Of a stretch of DNA of 47,905 nt, positions 1-9,934 are shown in pieces. The notes beneath the pieces were generated by a model. That model made no database searches and was not told where the DNA came from. It was given only the letters and a program-made list of their open reading frames with translations. Each line of letters begins with the position of its first letter. Position 1 is the first letter of the stretch. The stretch is from Oceanospirillaceae bacterium (GTDB lineage Bacteria > Pseudomonadota > Gammaproteobacteria > Pseudomonadales > Balneatricaceae): NCBI GenBank assembly GCA_013373085.1, contig JABXIM010000003.1, positions 1 through 47,905 of the forward strand, given 5' to 3'. The translations under genes and the position numbers were made by a program.

Positions 1-29
1 CGCGGGTTCGAGTCCCGTCCGTTCCGCCA
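1..29 (+). tRNA. tRNA-Asp, 3' part only
   Basis: The window opens inside a tRNA gene. What is visible is the end of the variable region, the T arm with the loop GTTCGAGTC, the 3' acceptor strand and an encoded CCA at 27-29. The acceptor strand and T arm agree with bacterial tRNA-Asp(GTC) as I remember it (E. coli ends in GTCCGTTCCGCCA). The anticodon lies outside the window, so the identity is inferred. A tRNA-Asp just upstream of ppiD also fits the Pseudomonas arrangement. Confidence 0.85.
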
Positions 30-396
30 CTTCCGATGAAGTGAAAAGTCGAAGACTGGGAGGATCACGAGATCGGTCAGTCTTCGCAAGACAGGATCGA
101 GGCACTGCCTCATCCGGTCCGGTCACCACGAAGAGTAGTGACCAAATTGAGGGATCGCGTGTTCAGGCATCGTTCCTCATGCCATGAAAGGTAACGTTGC
201 CCAGTAATGGTCAGATTTAAAGCATGGAGTCGAACGGTAAAAATGCCGACTGTTCAATGTCCGTGCCAAACCGAAAAAGCCTGCGGGAAAATTTCGGTTG
301 TGATTAAACTGCAGTTCGCGAACGGTTGTTTATTAACCAGTAGTGGCCTGCAGGTCGACTCAAAAGGTCTTTGGTAGAGCAGAGTCGAACATACAC
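30..396. other. Spacer between tRNA-Asp and the ppiD leader, no gene seen
   Basis: No credible coding frame. Two inverted repeats follow the tRNA: CGAAGACTG at 50-58 pairs with CAGTCTTCG at 78-86, and GGTCAC at 121-126 pairs with GTGACC at 138-143. Neither is followed by a T run, so they may be processing or decay-protecting structures rather than terminators. The rest is moderately AT-rich and could hold the ppiD promoter, but no convincing -35/-10 pair was picked out. Confidence 0.5.
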
Positions 397-431
397 AAAA
401 AAGCGCATTCGGCAGAATGCGCTTTTTTTTT
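397..431 (+). terminator. Rho-independent terminator upstream of ppiD
   Basis: GCGCATTC at 403-410 pairs perfectly with GAATGCGC at 415-422 around a GGCA loop. The stem is preceded by A residues and followed by eight or more T residues. It ends 34 nt before the ppiD start, so it probably terminates the tRNA transcript, and a ppiD promoter would have to lie within or just after it. Confidence 0.9.
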
Positions 432-464
432 AAAAAACGGTCTTTTTGAATTTTTGGATTCAGC

Positions 465-2357
465 ATGTTGCAGTCCATCCGGGATAATTCCCAAAGTATT
501 GTCGCAAAAGTAATCGTGGGTTTGATTATCGTCACCTTTGCGCTTTTTGGTGTCGAATCGCTCATCAGTCTGACAACCGGGAGCAAGGCTCCGGCCAGTG
601 TCAACGGCGAAGATATCGGCGAGCAGGAACTGTTCCGCGCAGTCGAGTTACAGCGTCGGCAGATCCTGGCGCAGATGGGCGAGAATGCCGACCCGGCGTC
701 GCTGGATGACAACATGATCCGCTCGATGGTACTCGACAATCTGGTCGAGCAGGCGGTGCTCGTGCAGTCTGCTCAGGAGCAGGGGATGGCCGTATCGCCG
801 CAGATGATCGATCGTTCCATCGTGACCACTCCCGAGTTTCAGGTTGACGGTAGTTTCGATCGTAATCAGTTCGAAGCTGTGCTGCGTACCGTGGGGCTGA
901 CGCCGCTGACCTATCGCGACTACCTGCGCAAGGAAACGCTCATTCAACAGGAGCGGACCGGTTACAGCCTCTCGGCGTTCGTCACCGACAGTCAGGTCGA
1001 AGCCCTGATGCAGCTCGATCGTCAGACCCGGAACCTCAGCTATTTCGAGCTGCCGGAAGCCGCGGTTCGCGCCGGGGTGGAAGTCAGCCGGGATGAGGTT
1101 GCACAGCGCTACGACGCGCAGAAGTCCCTCTATCGCACCGAAGAGCAAGTGAAGATCCAGTATCTGCTGCTGGACAAGTCGGAGCTGGCGAAGGATATCG
1201 AGGTCACCGATGCCGAGCTGCAGGGGCAGTATCAGCAGCTCCTCGCAGGCTTCGAGTCGCAGGAGCAGCGTCAGGCGGCCCACATCCTGATCGAGATCAA
1301 CGACAACCGTGACGCCGATGCGGCGCTGGCCGAGGCTCAGGCGCTGAAGCAGCAACTGGACGAGGGTGCCGACTTCGCCGAGCTGGCGCGGGAGCACTCC
1401 GACGACCTGGGGTCGGCGTCTGCCGGTGGTGAGCTCGGACTTAACGGCCGTGGCGTGTTCGTCGGACCGTTTGAGGATGCGCTCTTTGCGCTGAAGGAAG
1501 GCGAAATATCGGCGCCGGTGCGAACCGAGTTTGGCTACCACCTGATCAAGCTGGAGCAGATCGAGCAAACCGAATTGCCGAGCTTCGAGGAGTCGAAAGC
1601 GGAGCTGCGTCAGCAGGTGATCGATCAGAAGGCCGAAGGGCGCTATGTCGAGCTGCTCGAGCAGCTGGCCGACCTGTCCTTTTCGTCCGGTAACCTCGAT
1701 GAGCCGGCCGAAGCACTGCAGCTCGAGATCCAGAGCAGTGAACCCTTCTCCCGTGCTGGCGGCAGTGATGTTGTGACCGCCAACGCCAAGGTCATCGATG
1801 CGGCCTTCTCCGACGAGCTGCTCAATGATGGCGTCAACAGTTCGCCGATCGAGCTGGATGCCGGCCGAAGTGTCGTGATTCGCGTTCAGGAGCATATGCA
1901 ACCGCGCCAGCTGGAGCTCGACGAGGTGGCCGAGGATATCCGTCAGGAGCTGCTCGATCAGAAAACCGCGCAGCAGCTCGACGCGCAGGTCGCGGGACTG
2001 CTGGAGCGTCTGCGTCAGGGTGAAGCTATTGCCGCAGTGGCGGACGAGACCGGTCAGGCTCTGGTGGAGCTGACGGACGTCAGCCGCAGCAGTCAGTCGC
2101 TGGCGCCGGCGATCCGCTCCGAGCTGTTCCGCCTGCCGCACCCGGCGGAGGGTGGTAGCAGCTTCGGCTCGGTCGAGCTGGCAAGCGGTGGTCGGGCGAT
2201 CGTCGCGCTGACGGCAGTCAACGCGCCCGAAGCGCAAGCCCTGAGCGATGACGAGAAGCGTGCGATGCGCCGGTTCCTCGCCAGCCGTCAGGGGCAGCAG
2301 GACTACCAGGATCTGGTGCGCGCACTCAAGGATGCCGCCGAGATCGAGATCAACTGA
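465..2357 (+). CDS. ppiD: Peptidyl-prolyl cis-trans isomerase PpiD
   Basis: Inner-membrane-anchored periplasmic chaperone/foldase that helps proteins leaving the Sec translocon. The 630-residue length fits the family. A short cytoplasmic N-terminus is followed by one membrane segment at about residues 15-35, a SurA-like N-terminal chaperone region, a parvulin rotamase domain at about 265-360 (starting near AAHILIEI, with the conserved GGELGLNGRG stretch), and a C-terminal helical region. The ATG at 465 gives the expected MLQSIRDNSQ start. Only a weak GGA is seen upstream as ribosome site. The gene is monocistronic, between two strong terminators. In Pseudomonas fabI follows; here fabI is absent and the yej operon comes next on the other strand. 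Confidence 0.95.
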   Translation: MLQSIRDNSQSIVAKVIVGLIIVTFALFGVESLISLTTGSKAPASVNGEDIGEQELFRAVELQRRQILAQMGENADPASLDDNMIRSMVLDNLVEQAVLVQSAQEQGMAVSPQMIDRSIVTTPEFQVDGSFDRNQFEAVLRTVGLTPLTYRDYLRKETLIQQERTGYSLSAFVTDSQVEALMQLDRQTRNLSYFELPEAAVRAGVEVSRDEVAQRYDAQKSLYRTEEQVKIQYLLLDKSELAKDIEVTDAELQGQYQQLLAGFESQEQRQAAHILIEINDNRDADAALAEAQALKQQLDEGADFAELAREHSDDLGSASAGGELGLNGRGVFVGPFEDALFALKEGEISAPVRTEFGYHLIKLEQIEQTELPSFEESKAELRQQVIDQKAEGRYVELLEQLADLSFSSGNLDEPAEALQLEIQSSEPFSRAGGSDVVTANAKVIDAAFSDELLNDGVNSSPIELDAGRSVVIRVQEHMQPRQLELDEVAEDIRQELLDQKTAQQLDAQVAGLLERLRQGEAIAAVADETGQALVELTDVSRSSQSLAPAIRSELFRLPHPAEGGSSFGSVELASGGRAIVALTAVNAPEAQALSDDEKRAMRRFLASRQGQQDYQDLVRALKDAAEIEIN

Positions 2358-2375
2358 TCTCGGCCTCGCGGTCAC

Positions 2376-2409
2376 TAAAAAAGGCGATCCCCCGGGATCG
2401 CCTTTTTTA
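2376..2409 (+). terminator. Terminator after ppiD
   Basis: AAAAAAGGCGATCCC pairs with GGGATCGCCTTTTTT, giving a strong GC stem flanked by A and T runs 20 nt after the ppiD stop. The symmetry allows it to work on both strands, but it is about 130 nt from the end of yejF. Confidence 0.92.
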
Positions 2410-2435
2410 TTTGAAGTTGCCGGTCGTGGTGGCAT

Positions 2436-2463
2436 GTGGGAGCGGCGCCTCGCCGCGAATCGG
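2436..2463. repeat. REP-like extragenic palindromic unit
   Basis: GTGGGAGCGGCGCCTCGCCG followed by CGAATCGG. It has the form of the Pseudomonas-type REP head (GGGAGCGGC...GCCGCGAA) and can fold through GGCGCCTCGCC. A near-identical unit occurs at 20747-20773. It lies between the ends of the convergent genes ppiD and yejF. Confidence 0.75.
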
Positions 2464-2536
2464 ATTATGTAGCTGTCGAAAAGGTGCTGCGGAGCGCTTC
2501 GCTTACCGGTGCCCGGCGCACGTCACGCTTTAAACC

Positions 2537-4177
2537 TTATCCAAAGGCCGCCGCCAGCAACTCCCGGGTATAGCTACTCTGCGGATTGGTGAAGATGCTC
2601 TGCGCCGGCCCCTGTTCGACCACCTCTCCCTGCTTCATCACCAGCAATTGATGGCTCAGTGCACGGACCACGGCCAGGTCGTGACTGATGAAGATGTAGC
2701 TCAGGTCGTGGCGTCGTTGCAGATCGCGCAGCAGTTCGACGATCTGCTTCTGCACCGTGCGGTCAAGGGCCGATGTCGGTTCGTCGAGCACCATCAGGCG
2801 AGGTTTCAGGGCCAGTGCCCGGGCGATGGCGATGCGCTGCCGCTGGCCGCCGGAGAATTCGTGCGGGTAACGGTGCCGGCTGTCCGGGTCCAGGCCCACC
2901 TCTTCGAGCGCCTGGACGATCAGATGGTCGCGCTCGGCGACAGTGCTGCCGATGCCGTGGACTTCCAGCCCCTCGCTGACGATGGCGCCGATGGGCATGC
3001 GCGGGCTCAGGCTGCCGTAGGGGTCCTGGAACACCACCTGCATCTGGCGGCGCAATGGTTTCACCGCTTTCTGGTTCAGGCCGTCTATCGCCTGGCCGTC
3101 GAAGCGGATCGGCCCGCGGCTCTGGATCAGGCGTAGCAGGGCCATGCCCAGTGTGGTCTTGCCGCTGCCCGACTCGCCGACGACACCAAGGGTCTGGCCA
3201 CGGGGCAGGCGCAGCGTGACGCCGTCGACAGCCTTGATATGGCCCTGTACGCGCTTGAGCAGGCCCCGGCGGATCGGAAACCAGACCCGAAGGTCGTCGG
3301 TCTCGACGATCGCTGGCAGGTCGGTTTTAACCGGGGCGGGCTCGCCGGACGGCTCGGCATCGAGGAGACGGCGGGTGTAGTCGTGCTGGGGGGCCTCGAA
3401 CAGCTGCGCGGTCGGCGCCTGCTCGACAATCTCGCCGCGGTACATGACGCAGACCCGGTGGGCGTGCCGGCGCACGATGTTGAGGTCGTGGGTAATCAGC
3501 AGAATCGCCATGCCCAGCTGTTTCTGCAGCCGCGAGAGCAGCTGCAGGATTTGCTCCTGGATAGTGACATCCAGTGCAGTGGTCGGCTCATCGGCGATCA
3601 GCAGTTCGGGTTCGTTGGCCAGTGCCATCGCGATCATAACGCGCTGACGCTGCCCTCCGGAAAGCTCGTGCGGGTAGCTGCCGAGCCGCGAGGCGGGATT
3701 CGGTATGCCGACCAGCGTCAGCAGTTCCAGGATGCGTCGCCGTGCTTCGGCGCCCTTGAGGCTCTTGTGCAGCAGCAGCGTTTCGCCGATCTGCTTCTCG
3801 ATGCTGTGCAGCGGATTCAGCGACGTCATGGGCTCCTGAAAGATGACGCCGATGCGATCGCCGCGAATACCGCGCAGGCGAGGTTCGGCGGCCTGAAGCA
3901 GGTCTTCGTTGCGGTACAGAATGCGACCGCTCGGGTGGCTGGCGCGGGGGTAGGGCAGCAGTCGCAGCAGCGACATCGCGGTCACCGATTTGCCGGAGCC
4001 CGACTCGCCGACCAGCGCCAGGGTCTTGCCGCTGGGGATGTCGAAGCTGATGTGGCGCACCGCATCGACAGCCTTGCCCTCCTGTTCGAAGCGGACCGAC
4101 AGGTCCTGAAAGCTGACCAGGGTGTCGGACGCTGTCGCGTCGCCCGATGGGGTGAAGCGGGTGCCAGTCTTGCTCAT
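2537..4177 (-). CDS. yejF: Peptide/microcin C ABC importer, fused double ATPase YejF
   Basis: Cytoplasmic ATPase that powers the YejABEF importer for oligopeptides (in E. coli also the microcin C uptake route). The 546-residue protein is two ABC domains in one chain. The first has Walker [11 protein letters not shown], signature LSGGQRQR and Walker [13 protein letters not shown]. The second has [18 protein letters not shown] and [12 protein letters not shown]. Each is followed by an oligopeptide-transport-type C-terminal segment ([10 protein letters not shown] and YTRELLAA). Its ATG lies inside the yejE stop (4-nt overlap), indicating translational coupling. It is the last gene of the yejABEF operon. 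Both ATPase sites look intact. Confidence 0.93.
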   Translation of the reverse strand: MSKTGTRFTPSGDATASDTLVSFQDLSVRFEQEGKAVDAVRHISFDIPSGKTLALVGESGSGKSVTAMSLLRLLPYPRASHPSGRILYRNEDLLQAAEPRLRGIRGDRIGVIFQEPMTSLNPLHSIEKQIGETLLLHKSLKGAEARRRILELLTLVGIPNPASRLGSYPHELSGGQRQRVMIAMALANEPELLIADEPTTALDVTIQEQILQLLSRLQKQLGMAILLITHDLNIVRRHAHRVCVMYRGEIVEQAPTAQLFEAPQHDYTRRLLDAEPSGEPAPVKTDLPAIVETDDLRVWFPIRRGLLKRVQGHIKAVDGVTLRLPRGQTLGVVGESGSGKTTLGMALLRLIQSRGPIRFDGQAIDGLNQKAVKPLRRQMQVVFQDPYGSLSPRMPIGAIVSEGLEVHGIGSTVAERDHLIVQALEEVGLDPDSRHRYPHEFSGGQRQRIAIARALALKPRLMVLDEPTSALDRTVQKQIVELLRDLQRRHDLSYIFISHDLAVVRALSHQLLVMKQGEVVEQGPAQSIFTNPQSSYTRELLAAAFG

Positions 4178-5205
4178 GATTGAATCTTCCGCGGATCAAA
4201 AGCGTCGCGTACGGCTTCGCCGATAAAGATCAGTAGCGACAGCATCAGTGCCAATGCGACAAAGGCGGTGATGCCGAGCCAGGGGGCGTGCAGGTTGGCC
4301 TTGCCCTGGGCGACCAGTTCGCCCAGGGACGGCGAGCCGGGCGGCAGGCCGAATCCCAGAAAATCCAGCGCGGTGAGCGTTACCAGCGAGCCGTTGAATA
4401 TGAAGGGCATGAAGGTCAGGGTCGCGACCATGGCGTTGGGCAGAATGTGTCGGAACATGATCAGTCGGCTGGAAAGGCCCAGCGCCCGTGCGGCGCGCAC
4501 GTATTCGAGGTTGCGGCCACGCAGGAATTCCGCGCGGACCACGTCGACCAGCTGCATCCAGGAGAACAGCAGCATGATGCCGAACAGCCACCAGAAGTTG
4601 GGCTGCACCAGGCTGGAGAGAATGATCAGCAGGAACAGCACCGGCAACCCGGACCAGATCTCGATAAAGCGCTGGAACAGCAGGTCGGTCTTACCGCCGT
4701 AGTAACCCTGTACCGCGCCGGCGGCGACGCCGATAACGGAGCTGGCAAGCGTCAGCACGATGGCAAACAGCACCGAGATGCGAAAGCCGTAGATGACGCG
4801 AGCCATGACGTCGCGCCCCTGGTCGTCGGTGCCGAGCCAGTTCTCGGTCGTCGGCGGCGAGGGGGCGGGGACCGACAGATCGTAGTTGATGGTGTCGTAG
4901 CTGTAGCGGATGGGAGGCCAGAGGATCCAGCCGTGGCCGTCGCGTTCGATCAGCTCCTGGATATAGGGATCCTTGTAATCGGCCAGGGTCTCGAACTCGC
5001 CCCCGAAACGGGTCTCGCTGTAATCCTCGAAAACGGGCCAGAAATACTCGCCCTGATACTCCACCAGCAGCGGCCGGTCGTTGGCGATCAACTCGGCGAA
5101 CAGGCTGGCAAGGAACAGTGCCAGGAACAGCCACAGCGACCAGTAACCGCGGCGGTTGGCGCGGAAGTTTTCGAGCCGGCGGCGGTTGATCGGATCGAGT
5201 CGCAT
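4174..5205 (-). CDS. yejE: Peptide ABC importer permease YejE
   Basis: Inner-membrane permease, second transmembrane subunit of the YejABEF importer. The 343-residue protein has a cytoplasmic start ([20 protein letters not shown]), one membrane helix near residues 22-42, and then a large periplasmic loop with the family segment ENWLGTDDQGRDVMARVIYG. A five-helix BPD_transp_1 core follows, with an EAA-type loop at ALGLSSRLIMFRHILPNA. The protein ends AFDPRKIQS. It overlaps yejB upstream by 1 nt and yejF downstream by 4 nt. Confidence 0.92.
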   Translation of the reverse strand: MRLDPINRRRLENFRANRRGYWSLWLFLALFLASLFAELIANDRPLLVEYQGEYFWPVFEDYSETRFGGEFETLADYKDPYIQELIERDGHGWILWPPIRYSYDTINYDLSVPAPSPPTTENWLGTDDQGRDVMARVIYGFRISVLFAIVLTLASSVIGVAAGAVQGYYGGKTDLLFQRFIEIWSGLPVLFLLIILSSLVQPNFWWLFGIMLLFSWMQLVDVVRAEFLRGRNLEYVRAARALGLSSRLIMFRHILPNAMVATLTFMPFIFNGSLVTLTALDFLGFGLPPGSPSLGELVAQGKANLHAPWLGITAFVALALMLSLLIFIGEAVRDAFDPRKIQS

Positions 5206-6290
5206 CAGCTCTCCCTGCTCTCGAAGTCGATACGTGGGTCGACCATGACGTAGGTGATGTCACTGATCAGCTTCAGCAGCAGGCCGATCAGCGTGAAGAT
5301 GTAGAGCGTGCCGAAAATCACCGGGTAGTCCCGGTTGATGACCGCTTCGTAGCCCAGCAGACCGAGGCCGTCGAGGGAGAAGATCACCTCGATCAGCATC
5401 GATCCGGTGAAGAAGATGCCCACCAGTGCTGCCGGCATGCCGGCGATGATCAGCAGCATGGCGTTGCGGAACACGTGGCCGTAAAGCACCTGGTTCTCGT
5501 TCAGCCCCTTGGCCCTGGCCGTCAATACATACTGTTTGTTGATCTCGTCGAGAAAGGAGTTCTTGGTCAGCATGGTCAGGGTGGCGAAGCTGCCGATCAC
5601 CGACGCCAGCACCGGCAGGCTGATGTGCCAGAAGTAATCGCCGATCTTGCCGAGCAGCGACAGCTCGTGGAAGTTCGGCGAGGTCAGCCCGCGCAGCGGA
5701 AACCAGTTGAAGTAGGTGCCGCCGGCGAACAGTACGATCAGCAGGATGGCGAACAGGAAGTTCGGGATGGCGTAACCGACGATGATGGCGCTGCTGCTCC
5801 AGACATCGAAGGGTGTGCCGTCGCGCACCGCTTTCTTGATGCCGAGCGGTACCGAGATCAGATAGGTCAGCAATGTGGTCCACAGGCCGAGCGAGATCGA
5901 TACCGGCATTTTTTCGACGATCAGTTCGGTGACCGGCTTGTCGCTGTAGAAACTGCGGCCGAAGTCGAACACCAGATAGTTCTTGAGCATCTGCCAGAAG
6001 CGCTCGTGGGCCGGCTTGTCGAAGCCGTAGAGCTTTTCGATCTCGGCGACCTTGGCCGGGTCCAGGCCCTGGGCGCCGCGATAGCGGCTGTCGCCGTTGC
6101 TCTGCACCACGTCGCTCTGAATGCCGCTGCCGATGCGGCTGGTGGCGCCCACGCCGATACCTTCGAGCTGGGCGATGGTCTGTTCCACGGGGCCGCCGGG
6201 GGCCGCCTGGATGATGACGAAGTTGATCGTCAGGATACCCAGCAGGGTTGGAATGATCAGCAGCAGGCGTCTGAGTATGTAGGCGCCCAT
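5205..6290 (-). CDS. yejB: Peptide ABC importer permease YejB
   Basis: Inner-membrane permease, first transmembrane subunit of the YejABEF importer. The 361-residue protein starts [20 protein letters not shown], a first helix typical of DppB/OppB-like permeases. After a periplasmic loop with the conserved [15 protein letters not shown] comes a core of about five helices, with the EAA-type loop [20 protein letters not shown]. It starts within 1 nt of the yejA stop, so the two are translationally coupled. The length matches E. coli YejB. Confidence 0.93.
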   Translation of the reverse strand: MGAYILRRLLLIIPTLLGILTINFVIIQAAPGGPVEQTIAQLEGIGVGATSRIGSGIQSDVVQSNGDSRYRGAQGLDPAKVAEIEKLYGFDKPAHERFWQMLKNYLVFDFGRSFYSDKPVTELIVEKMPVSISLGLWTTLLTYLISVPLGIKKAVRDGTPFDVWSSSAIIVGYAIPNFLFAILLIVLFAGGTYFNWFPLRGLTSPNFHELSLLGKIGDYFWHISLPVLASVIGSFATLTMLTKNSFLDEINKQYVLTARAKGLNENQVLYGHVFRNAMLLIIAGMPAALVGIFFTGSMLIEVIFSLDGLGLLGYEAVINRDYPVIFGTLYIFTLIGLLLKLISDITYVMVDPRIDFESRES

Positions 6291-8131
6291 CAGCGCGTAC
6301 TCTCCTTATTCGCTGCGTCGAGAGACCACCAGGTATCGAGGCCGAGCGCGTATGGCGCGCGGTTTTCGGGCATGCCGAACTTATTCCAGTAGGCGATGCG
6401 CCAGGTGGCGATGTGGTACTGCGGGATCACATAATGGTTCCACTGCAGCACCCGGTCCAGCGCCCGTGCGGCGACCACCAGGCTGTGGCGGTCCGGGGCG
6501 GCGATCAGCTTCTCGATCAGGGCGTCGACCGCCGGGTTCCTGATGCCCGCGAGATTGCGGGTGCCGGGCTGGTCGGCCAGCACCGAGCCCCAGTAGTCGC
6601 GTTGCTCGTTGCCGGGGGAGCTGGACTGTCCGAAAGAGCCCACCACCATGTCGAAGTCGAAGCTGCGCAGCCGATTGATGTACTGGGATACATCGACGAT
6701 GCGGATATCGACGCCGATGCCCATTCGCTCCAGGTTGCGGATGAACGGTGCCACGACACGCTCGAATTCCTTTTGCACCAGCAGGATCTCGAAGCGGAAG
6801 AGTTCGCCGGTCTTTTCGTTGACGAGCTTGTTGTCGCGGAAGGTCCAGCCGGCCTGTTGCAGCAGGCGCATGCCCTGACGCAGCTGGCTGCGCACGTTGC
6901 CGCTGCCGTCAGTGGTCGGCGCACGGTACACCTGGGTGAAGACTTCGGGCGGTACCTGGTCGCGCAGCGGCTCCAGCAGTTTCAGTTCGTCTTCATCCGG
7001 CAACTGGTCGGCGGCCATCTCGGAATTGGAAAAGTAGCTGTGAGTGCGGGTGTAGGCGCCGTAAAAGATATTGCGGTTGGTCCATTCGAAATCGAAGGCG
7101 TAGGCCAGCGCTTCCCTGACCTTGGGATCCGAGAATTTCTCCCGCCGGGTATTGAAGATGAAGGCCTGCATGCCGGTCGGGTTGCCGTTGTGTATTTCCT
7201 GTTTTTTGATGCGGCCGTCGTCGAAGGCCGGGCCGGTGTACCCGGTCGCCCATTCCTTGGAGGAGGTCTCGAGGCGGAAATCATACTCGCCGGCCTTGAA
7301 GGCCTCGAGCGCGACCGTCGAGTCGCGGTAGTAGTCGAAGCGGATAGTGGCGATATTATCGCGGCCGCGGTTGACCGCCAGATCCTTGCCCCAGTAATCG
7401 TCGCGCAGCTCGTAGGTGGCCGAGCGGCCGGCCTCGAAGCTCGCCAGGCGATAGGGTCCGGAGCCGACCGGGATGTCGAGGGACGGACTCTGGAAGTCGC
7501 GGCCTTCCCAGTAGTGCTTCGGCAGGATGCCGACCTGGCCGACGATCAGCGGCAATTCGCGGTTGTCGCTGTCACGGAAGCTGAACTTGACGGTGCGATC
7601 GTCGATCGCCTCGATCTGCTCGATATCGGCATAGTAGGCTGCGTAGAAGGGGCTGCCCTGGGTGCGCAGGATGTCGAAGGTGAACACGACATCCGCTGCG
7701 GTAACCGGCACGCCGTCACTGAAGCGTGCCTCGGGGCGCAGCTTGAACGTCACCCAGCGCCGGTCCGCAGGTACCGTCACCGTTTCGGCCAGCAGGCCAT
7801 ACTCCGAAAACGGCTCGTCGTCGGACTTGGTCATCAGGCTGTCGTAGATCATGCCGATGTTGTCTTCCGGCGTGCCCTTGATGATAAAGGGGTTGAAGCT
7901 GTCGAAGGTGCCGAGGCTCCAGCGCTTCATGGTGCCGCCCTTGGGGGCGTCCGGGTTTGTATAGTCGAAGTGGGTGAAGTCCGCAGGGTACTTGAGGTCG
8001 CCGTGCATGGCGATACCGTGGCTTGGAGCCGGCGCAGGGGCTTCGTCCGCCAAAACGTGGCTGTTCATGAACAGGCAGGCGTTCAGTACCGCTACTGTCA
8101 GCAGTCGGAAGGGCTTGCGTAGTCTGGTCAT
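6290..8131 (-). CDS. yejA: Periplasmic peptide-binding protein YejA
   Basis: Extracytoplasmic solute-binding protein (SBP family 5) that delivers oligopeptides to YejBE. The 613-residue protein carries a Sec signal peptide at residues 1 to about 28, with cleavage likely after SHVLA. The mature start contains the family-typical [20 protein letters not shown]. It is the first gene of the operon. An ACGGAGC ribosome site lies about 5 nt before the ATG at 8131. The 104 nt upstream separate it from the small membrane protein gene on the same strand, and no terminator is seen there, so readthrough from mltD is possible. Confidence 0.93.
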   Translation of the reverse strand: MTRLRKPFRLLTVAVLNACLFMNSHVLADEAPAPAPSHGIAMHGDLKYPADFTHFDYTNPDAPKGGTMKRWSLGTFDSFNPFIIKGTPEDNIGMIYDSLMTKSDDEPFSEYGLLAETVTVPADRRWVTFKLRPEARFSDGVPVTAADVVFTFDILRTQGSPFYAAYYADIEQIEAIDDRTVKFSFRDSDNRELPLIVGQVGILPKHYWEGRDFQSPSLDIPVGSGPYRLASFEAGRSATYELRDDYWGKDLAVNRGRDNIATIRFDYYRDSTVALEAFKAGEYDFRLETSSKEWATGYTGPAFDDGRIKKQEIHNGNPTGMQAFIFNTRREKFSDPKVREALAYAFDFEWTNRNIFYGAYTRTHSYFSNSEMAADQLPDEDELKLLEPLRDQVPPEVFTQVYRAPTTDGSGNVRSQLRQGMRLLQQAGWTFRDNKLVNEKTGELFRFEILLVQKEFERVVAPFIRNLERMGIGVDIRIVDVSQYINRLRSFDFDMVVGSFGQSSSPGNEQRDYWGSVLADQPGTRNLAGIRNPAVDALIEKLIAAPDRHSLVVAARALDRVLQWNHYVIPQYHIATWRIAYWNKFGMPENRAPYALGLDTWWSLDAANKESTR

Positions 8132-8235
8132 AGTGCTCCGTCACCTTGGCGCAAATATGACTTGTTATATCAGTCACTTGCCGCTTATGGAACCGTGTTG
8201 GAGGGATATGACCGCAGACGCTGTTATTGATTCCC

Positions 8236-8475
8236 CTATTTATCGTCTGCGGCAGTCTGCTGCAGACGGGTCTGGGCGTCGCGGCGGGAGAGGCCCTGAG
8301 CACGCAGGCGCGCGTATTCCTGTTCCAGGTGGGACTGGCGCTCGGGGCTGCCGCTGGCGAGACCGCGGATCAGGTCGCGCTCGACCCAGGCGCGGATGCG
8401 GCGGTAGATGTAGATCTTGAACGCAATCGCCGTGGCGGTTGCCACGGCGATGATGAGATAGGCGGTCGCGTCCAT
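8236..8475 (-). CDS. Small membrane protein of unknown function
   Basis: 79 residues. One predicted membrane helix (about residues 5-24, AYLIIAVATATAIAF) is followed by a basic patch (YIYRRIRAW) and a charged, probably helical tail rich in Arg, Glu and Gln. The gene begins 5 nt after the mltD stop on the same strand, so it is probably cotranscribed with mltD. No strong Shine-Dalgarno was seen, which fits coupling to mltD termination. I do not recognise a family. Its position between MltD and YejA suggests an envelope role, but that is inference only. Confidence 0.65.
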   Translation of the reverse strand: MDATAYLIIAVATATAIAFKIYIYRRIRAWVERDLIRGLASGSPERQSHLEQEYARLRAQGLSRRDAQTRLQQTAADDK

Positions 8476-8480
8476 GCTGC

Positions 8481-9863
8481 TCAGGAGTCGCTGACGCCGA
8501 CGCCGTCAAGATAGAGTGTCAGCTGCTGGCCGACCTTGAGCGGGTCGCGTGGCGCCATCTTGTTCCAGCGTGCCAGCTCCTTGACGTTGACGCCGTGCCG
8601 GCGGGCGATTTTCCAGAAACTGTCGCCCGAGCGAACCCGATACGCCAGTTTCTGCCGGCCGCTGGCCGGGCTGCCGCCGTTGTCGGCCAGCACGCTGGCG
8701 CCGCTGCCTTGCGGAATCAGCAGGGTGCGTCCGGCTACGATGCGGTTGCCTTTCAGCTTGTTGGCGCGGCGCAGGGCATCAGGCGTGGTGTTGAAGCGAG
8801 CCGCGATGATCGAGAGCGAATCGCCGCGACGAATGCGGTAGTGATCCCAGCGAACCCGTTCCGATGCCGGCAGTGCTGCCAGTTTGGTGCGGAAGGACTC
8901 GGCGCTGGAGATCGGAATCAGCAGGCGATGCGGTCCCTCGGGATCGGTCGCCCAGCGGCTGAAACCGGGGTTGAGCATCTTGATCTCGTCGATATCGGTG
9001 CCGGCAAGGGTAGCAGCCTGTTTCAGGTCGATCTGTCCCTCTATATCGATAATGGCGAAGTAGGGCTCCAGCGACAGAGGCTTCAGGCTGATGCCGTACT
9101 GGTTGGGCTTCTCCACCAGCTTGGCCAGGGCCAGCAGCTTTGGCACGTAGGCTTCGGTTTCGCGCGGCAGGTCCAGTGACCAGAAATCGGTGGGCTTGCC
9201 TTTCTTCCGGTTGCGCTTGATCGCCTTGGAAACGGTGCCCCCGCCGGCGTTGTAAGCCGCCAGCGCCAGCAGCCAGTCGCCGTCGAAGCGCTCGTTGAGC
9301 TGCTCCAGGTAGGTCAGGGCGGCGTCGGTGGATGCGACGATATCGCGACGGCCGTCGTACCACCAGCTGTTGCGCAGGCCGAAGTGACGTGCGGTGCCGG
9401 GGATGAACTGCCAGGGGCCCGACGCATGGCTGCGGGAGTAGGCGAAGGGATCGTAGGCGCTCTCGACGATCGGCAACAGCGCGAGTTCCGCCGGCAGGCC
9501 GCGCTCAACGATCTGCTCGAGAATGTACTGGTAGTAGCGCTCGGCTCGGTCCGTTACGCGGTCCAGATAATCCTGGTGTTTGCTGTAATACTTGACGTGC
9601 TTTTCGATCTGCGGGTTGGACTGCGACAGATCGAGCATGAAGTTTTGCCGGCTCAGTTCCCAGAGATCTTCGGGAGCTTCGGCGGTGCGGGAGACGACCT
9701 TGTCGACACGGTTTTGTTCGTGCCATCCGCGCAGAACGTTTTCGTTATGGGACGGGGTCCCGACGACTTCGCCGCCGGCGCCCGGTTTGGGTGTCAGTGT
9801 GTTACAGCCGGACAGCAGCAAGCCAACCACTGCGACCGAAATCCAGTTGCGCGTTAAGGTCAT
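8481..9863 (-). CDS. mltD: Membrane-bound lytic murein transglycosylase D
   Basis: Outer-membrane lipoprotein that cleaves the glycan strand of peptidoglycan to 1,6-anhydro ends. The 460-residue protein has a lipobox LLLSGC with acylated Cys20. The SLT goose-lysozyme-like domain holds catalytic Glu134 in PIVESAYDPFAYS, followed by SGPWQFIPGTARHFGL. Two LysM peptidoglycan-binding repeats sit at about 340-385 (YRIRRGDSLSIIAARF) and 408-452 (YRVRSGDSFWKIARRH). It is transcribed divergently from nothing: gloB lies upstream on the same strand. Length and domains are normal for MltD. Confidence 0.95.
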   Translation of the reverse strand: MTLTRNWISVAVVGLLLSGCNTLTPKPGAGGEVVGTPSHNENVLRGWHEQNRVDKVVSRTAEAPEDLWELSRQNFMLDLSQSNPQIEKHVKYYSKHQDYLDRVTDRAERYYQYILEQIVERGLPAELALLPIVESAYDPFAYSRSHASGPWQFIPGTARHFGLRNSWWYDGRRDIVASTDAALTYLEQLNERFDGDWLLALAAYNAGGGTVSKAIKRNRKKGKPTDFWSLDLPRETEAYVPKLLALAKLVEKPNQYGISLKPLSLEPYFAIIDIEGQIDLKQAATLAGTDIDEIKMLNPGFSRWATDPEGPHRLLIPISSAESFRTKLAALPASERVRWDHYRIRRGDSLSIIAARFNTTPDALRRANKLKGNRIVAGRTLLIPQGSGASVLADNGGSPASGRQKLAYRVRSGDSFWKIARRHGVNVKELARWNKMAPRDPLKVGQQLTLYLDGVGVSDS

Positions 9864-9934
9864 TGTTCAAGATTCTGATTCGCTTAAAATTTTCAAGCAT
9901 TCTATGTATCGGAGCTGAATTGGTCAACCTTTGA

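Noticed and set aside
346-361. GCCTGCAGGTCGACTC, identical to part of a common cloning polylinker
   Set aside because: Only 16 bases match and the flanks do not continue as vector sequence. It is more likely chance around the CCTGCAGG palindrome than contamination; checking raw reads would settle it.
371-390. TGGTAGAGCAGAGTCGAAC, resembling tRNA D-arm and T-loop pieces
   Set aside because: The pieces are adjacent rather than spaced as in a tRNA and no cloverleaf can be drawn, so at most a fragment left by past recombination at the tRNA.
648-2435. 595-codon open frame on the minus strand opposite ppiD
   Set aside because: Shadow of ppiD in GC-rich DNA: arginine/glutamine/leucine-rich composition, no ribosome site, no domain, and ppiD is unmistakable on the other strand. 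The same applies to long antisense frames opposite yejA, nqrB-E, mfd and sthA.
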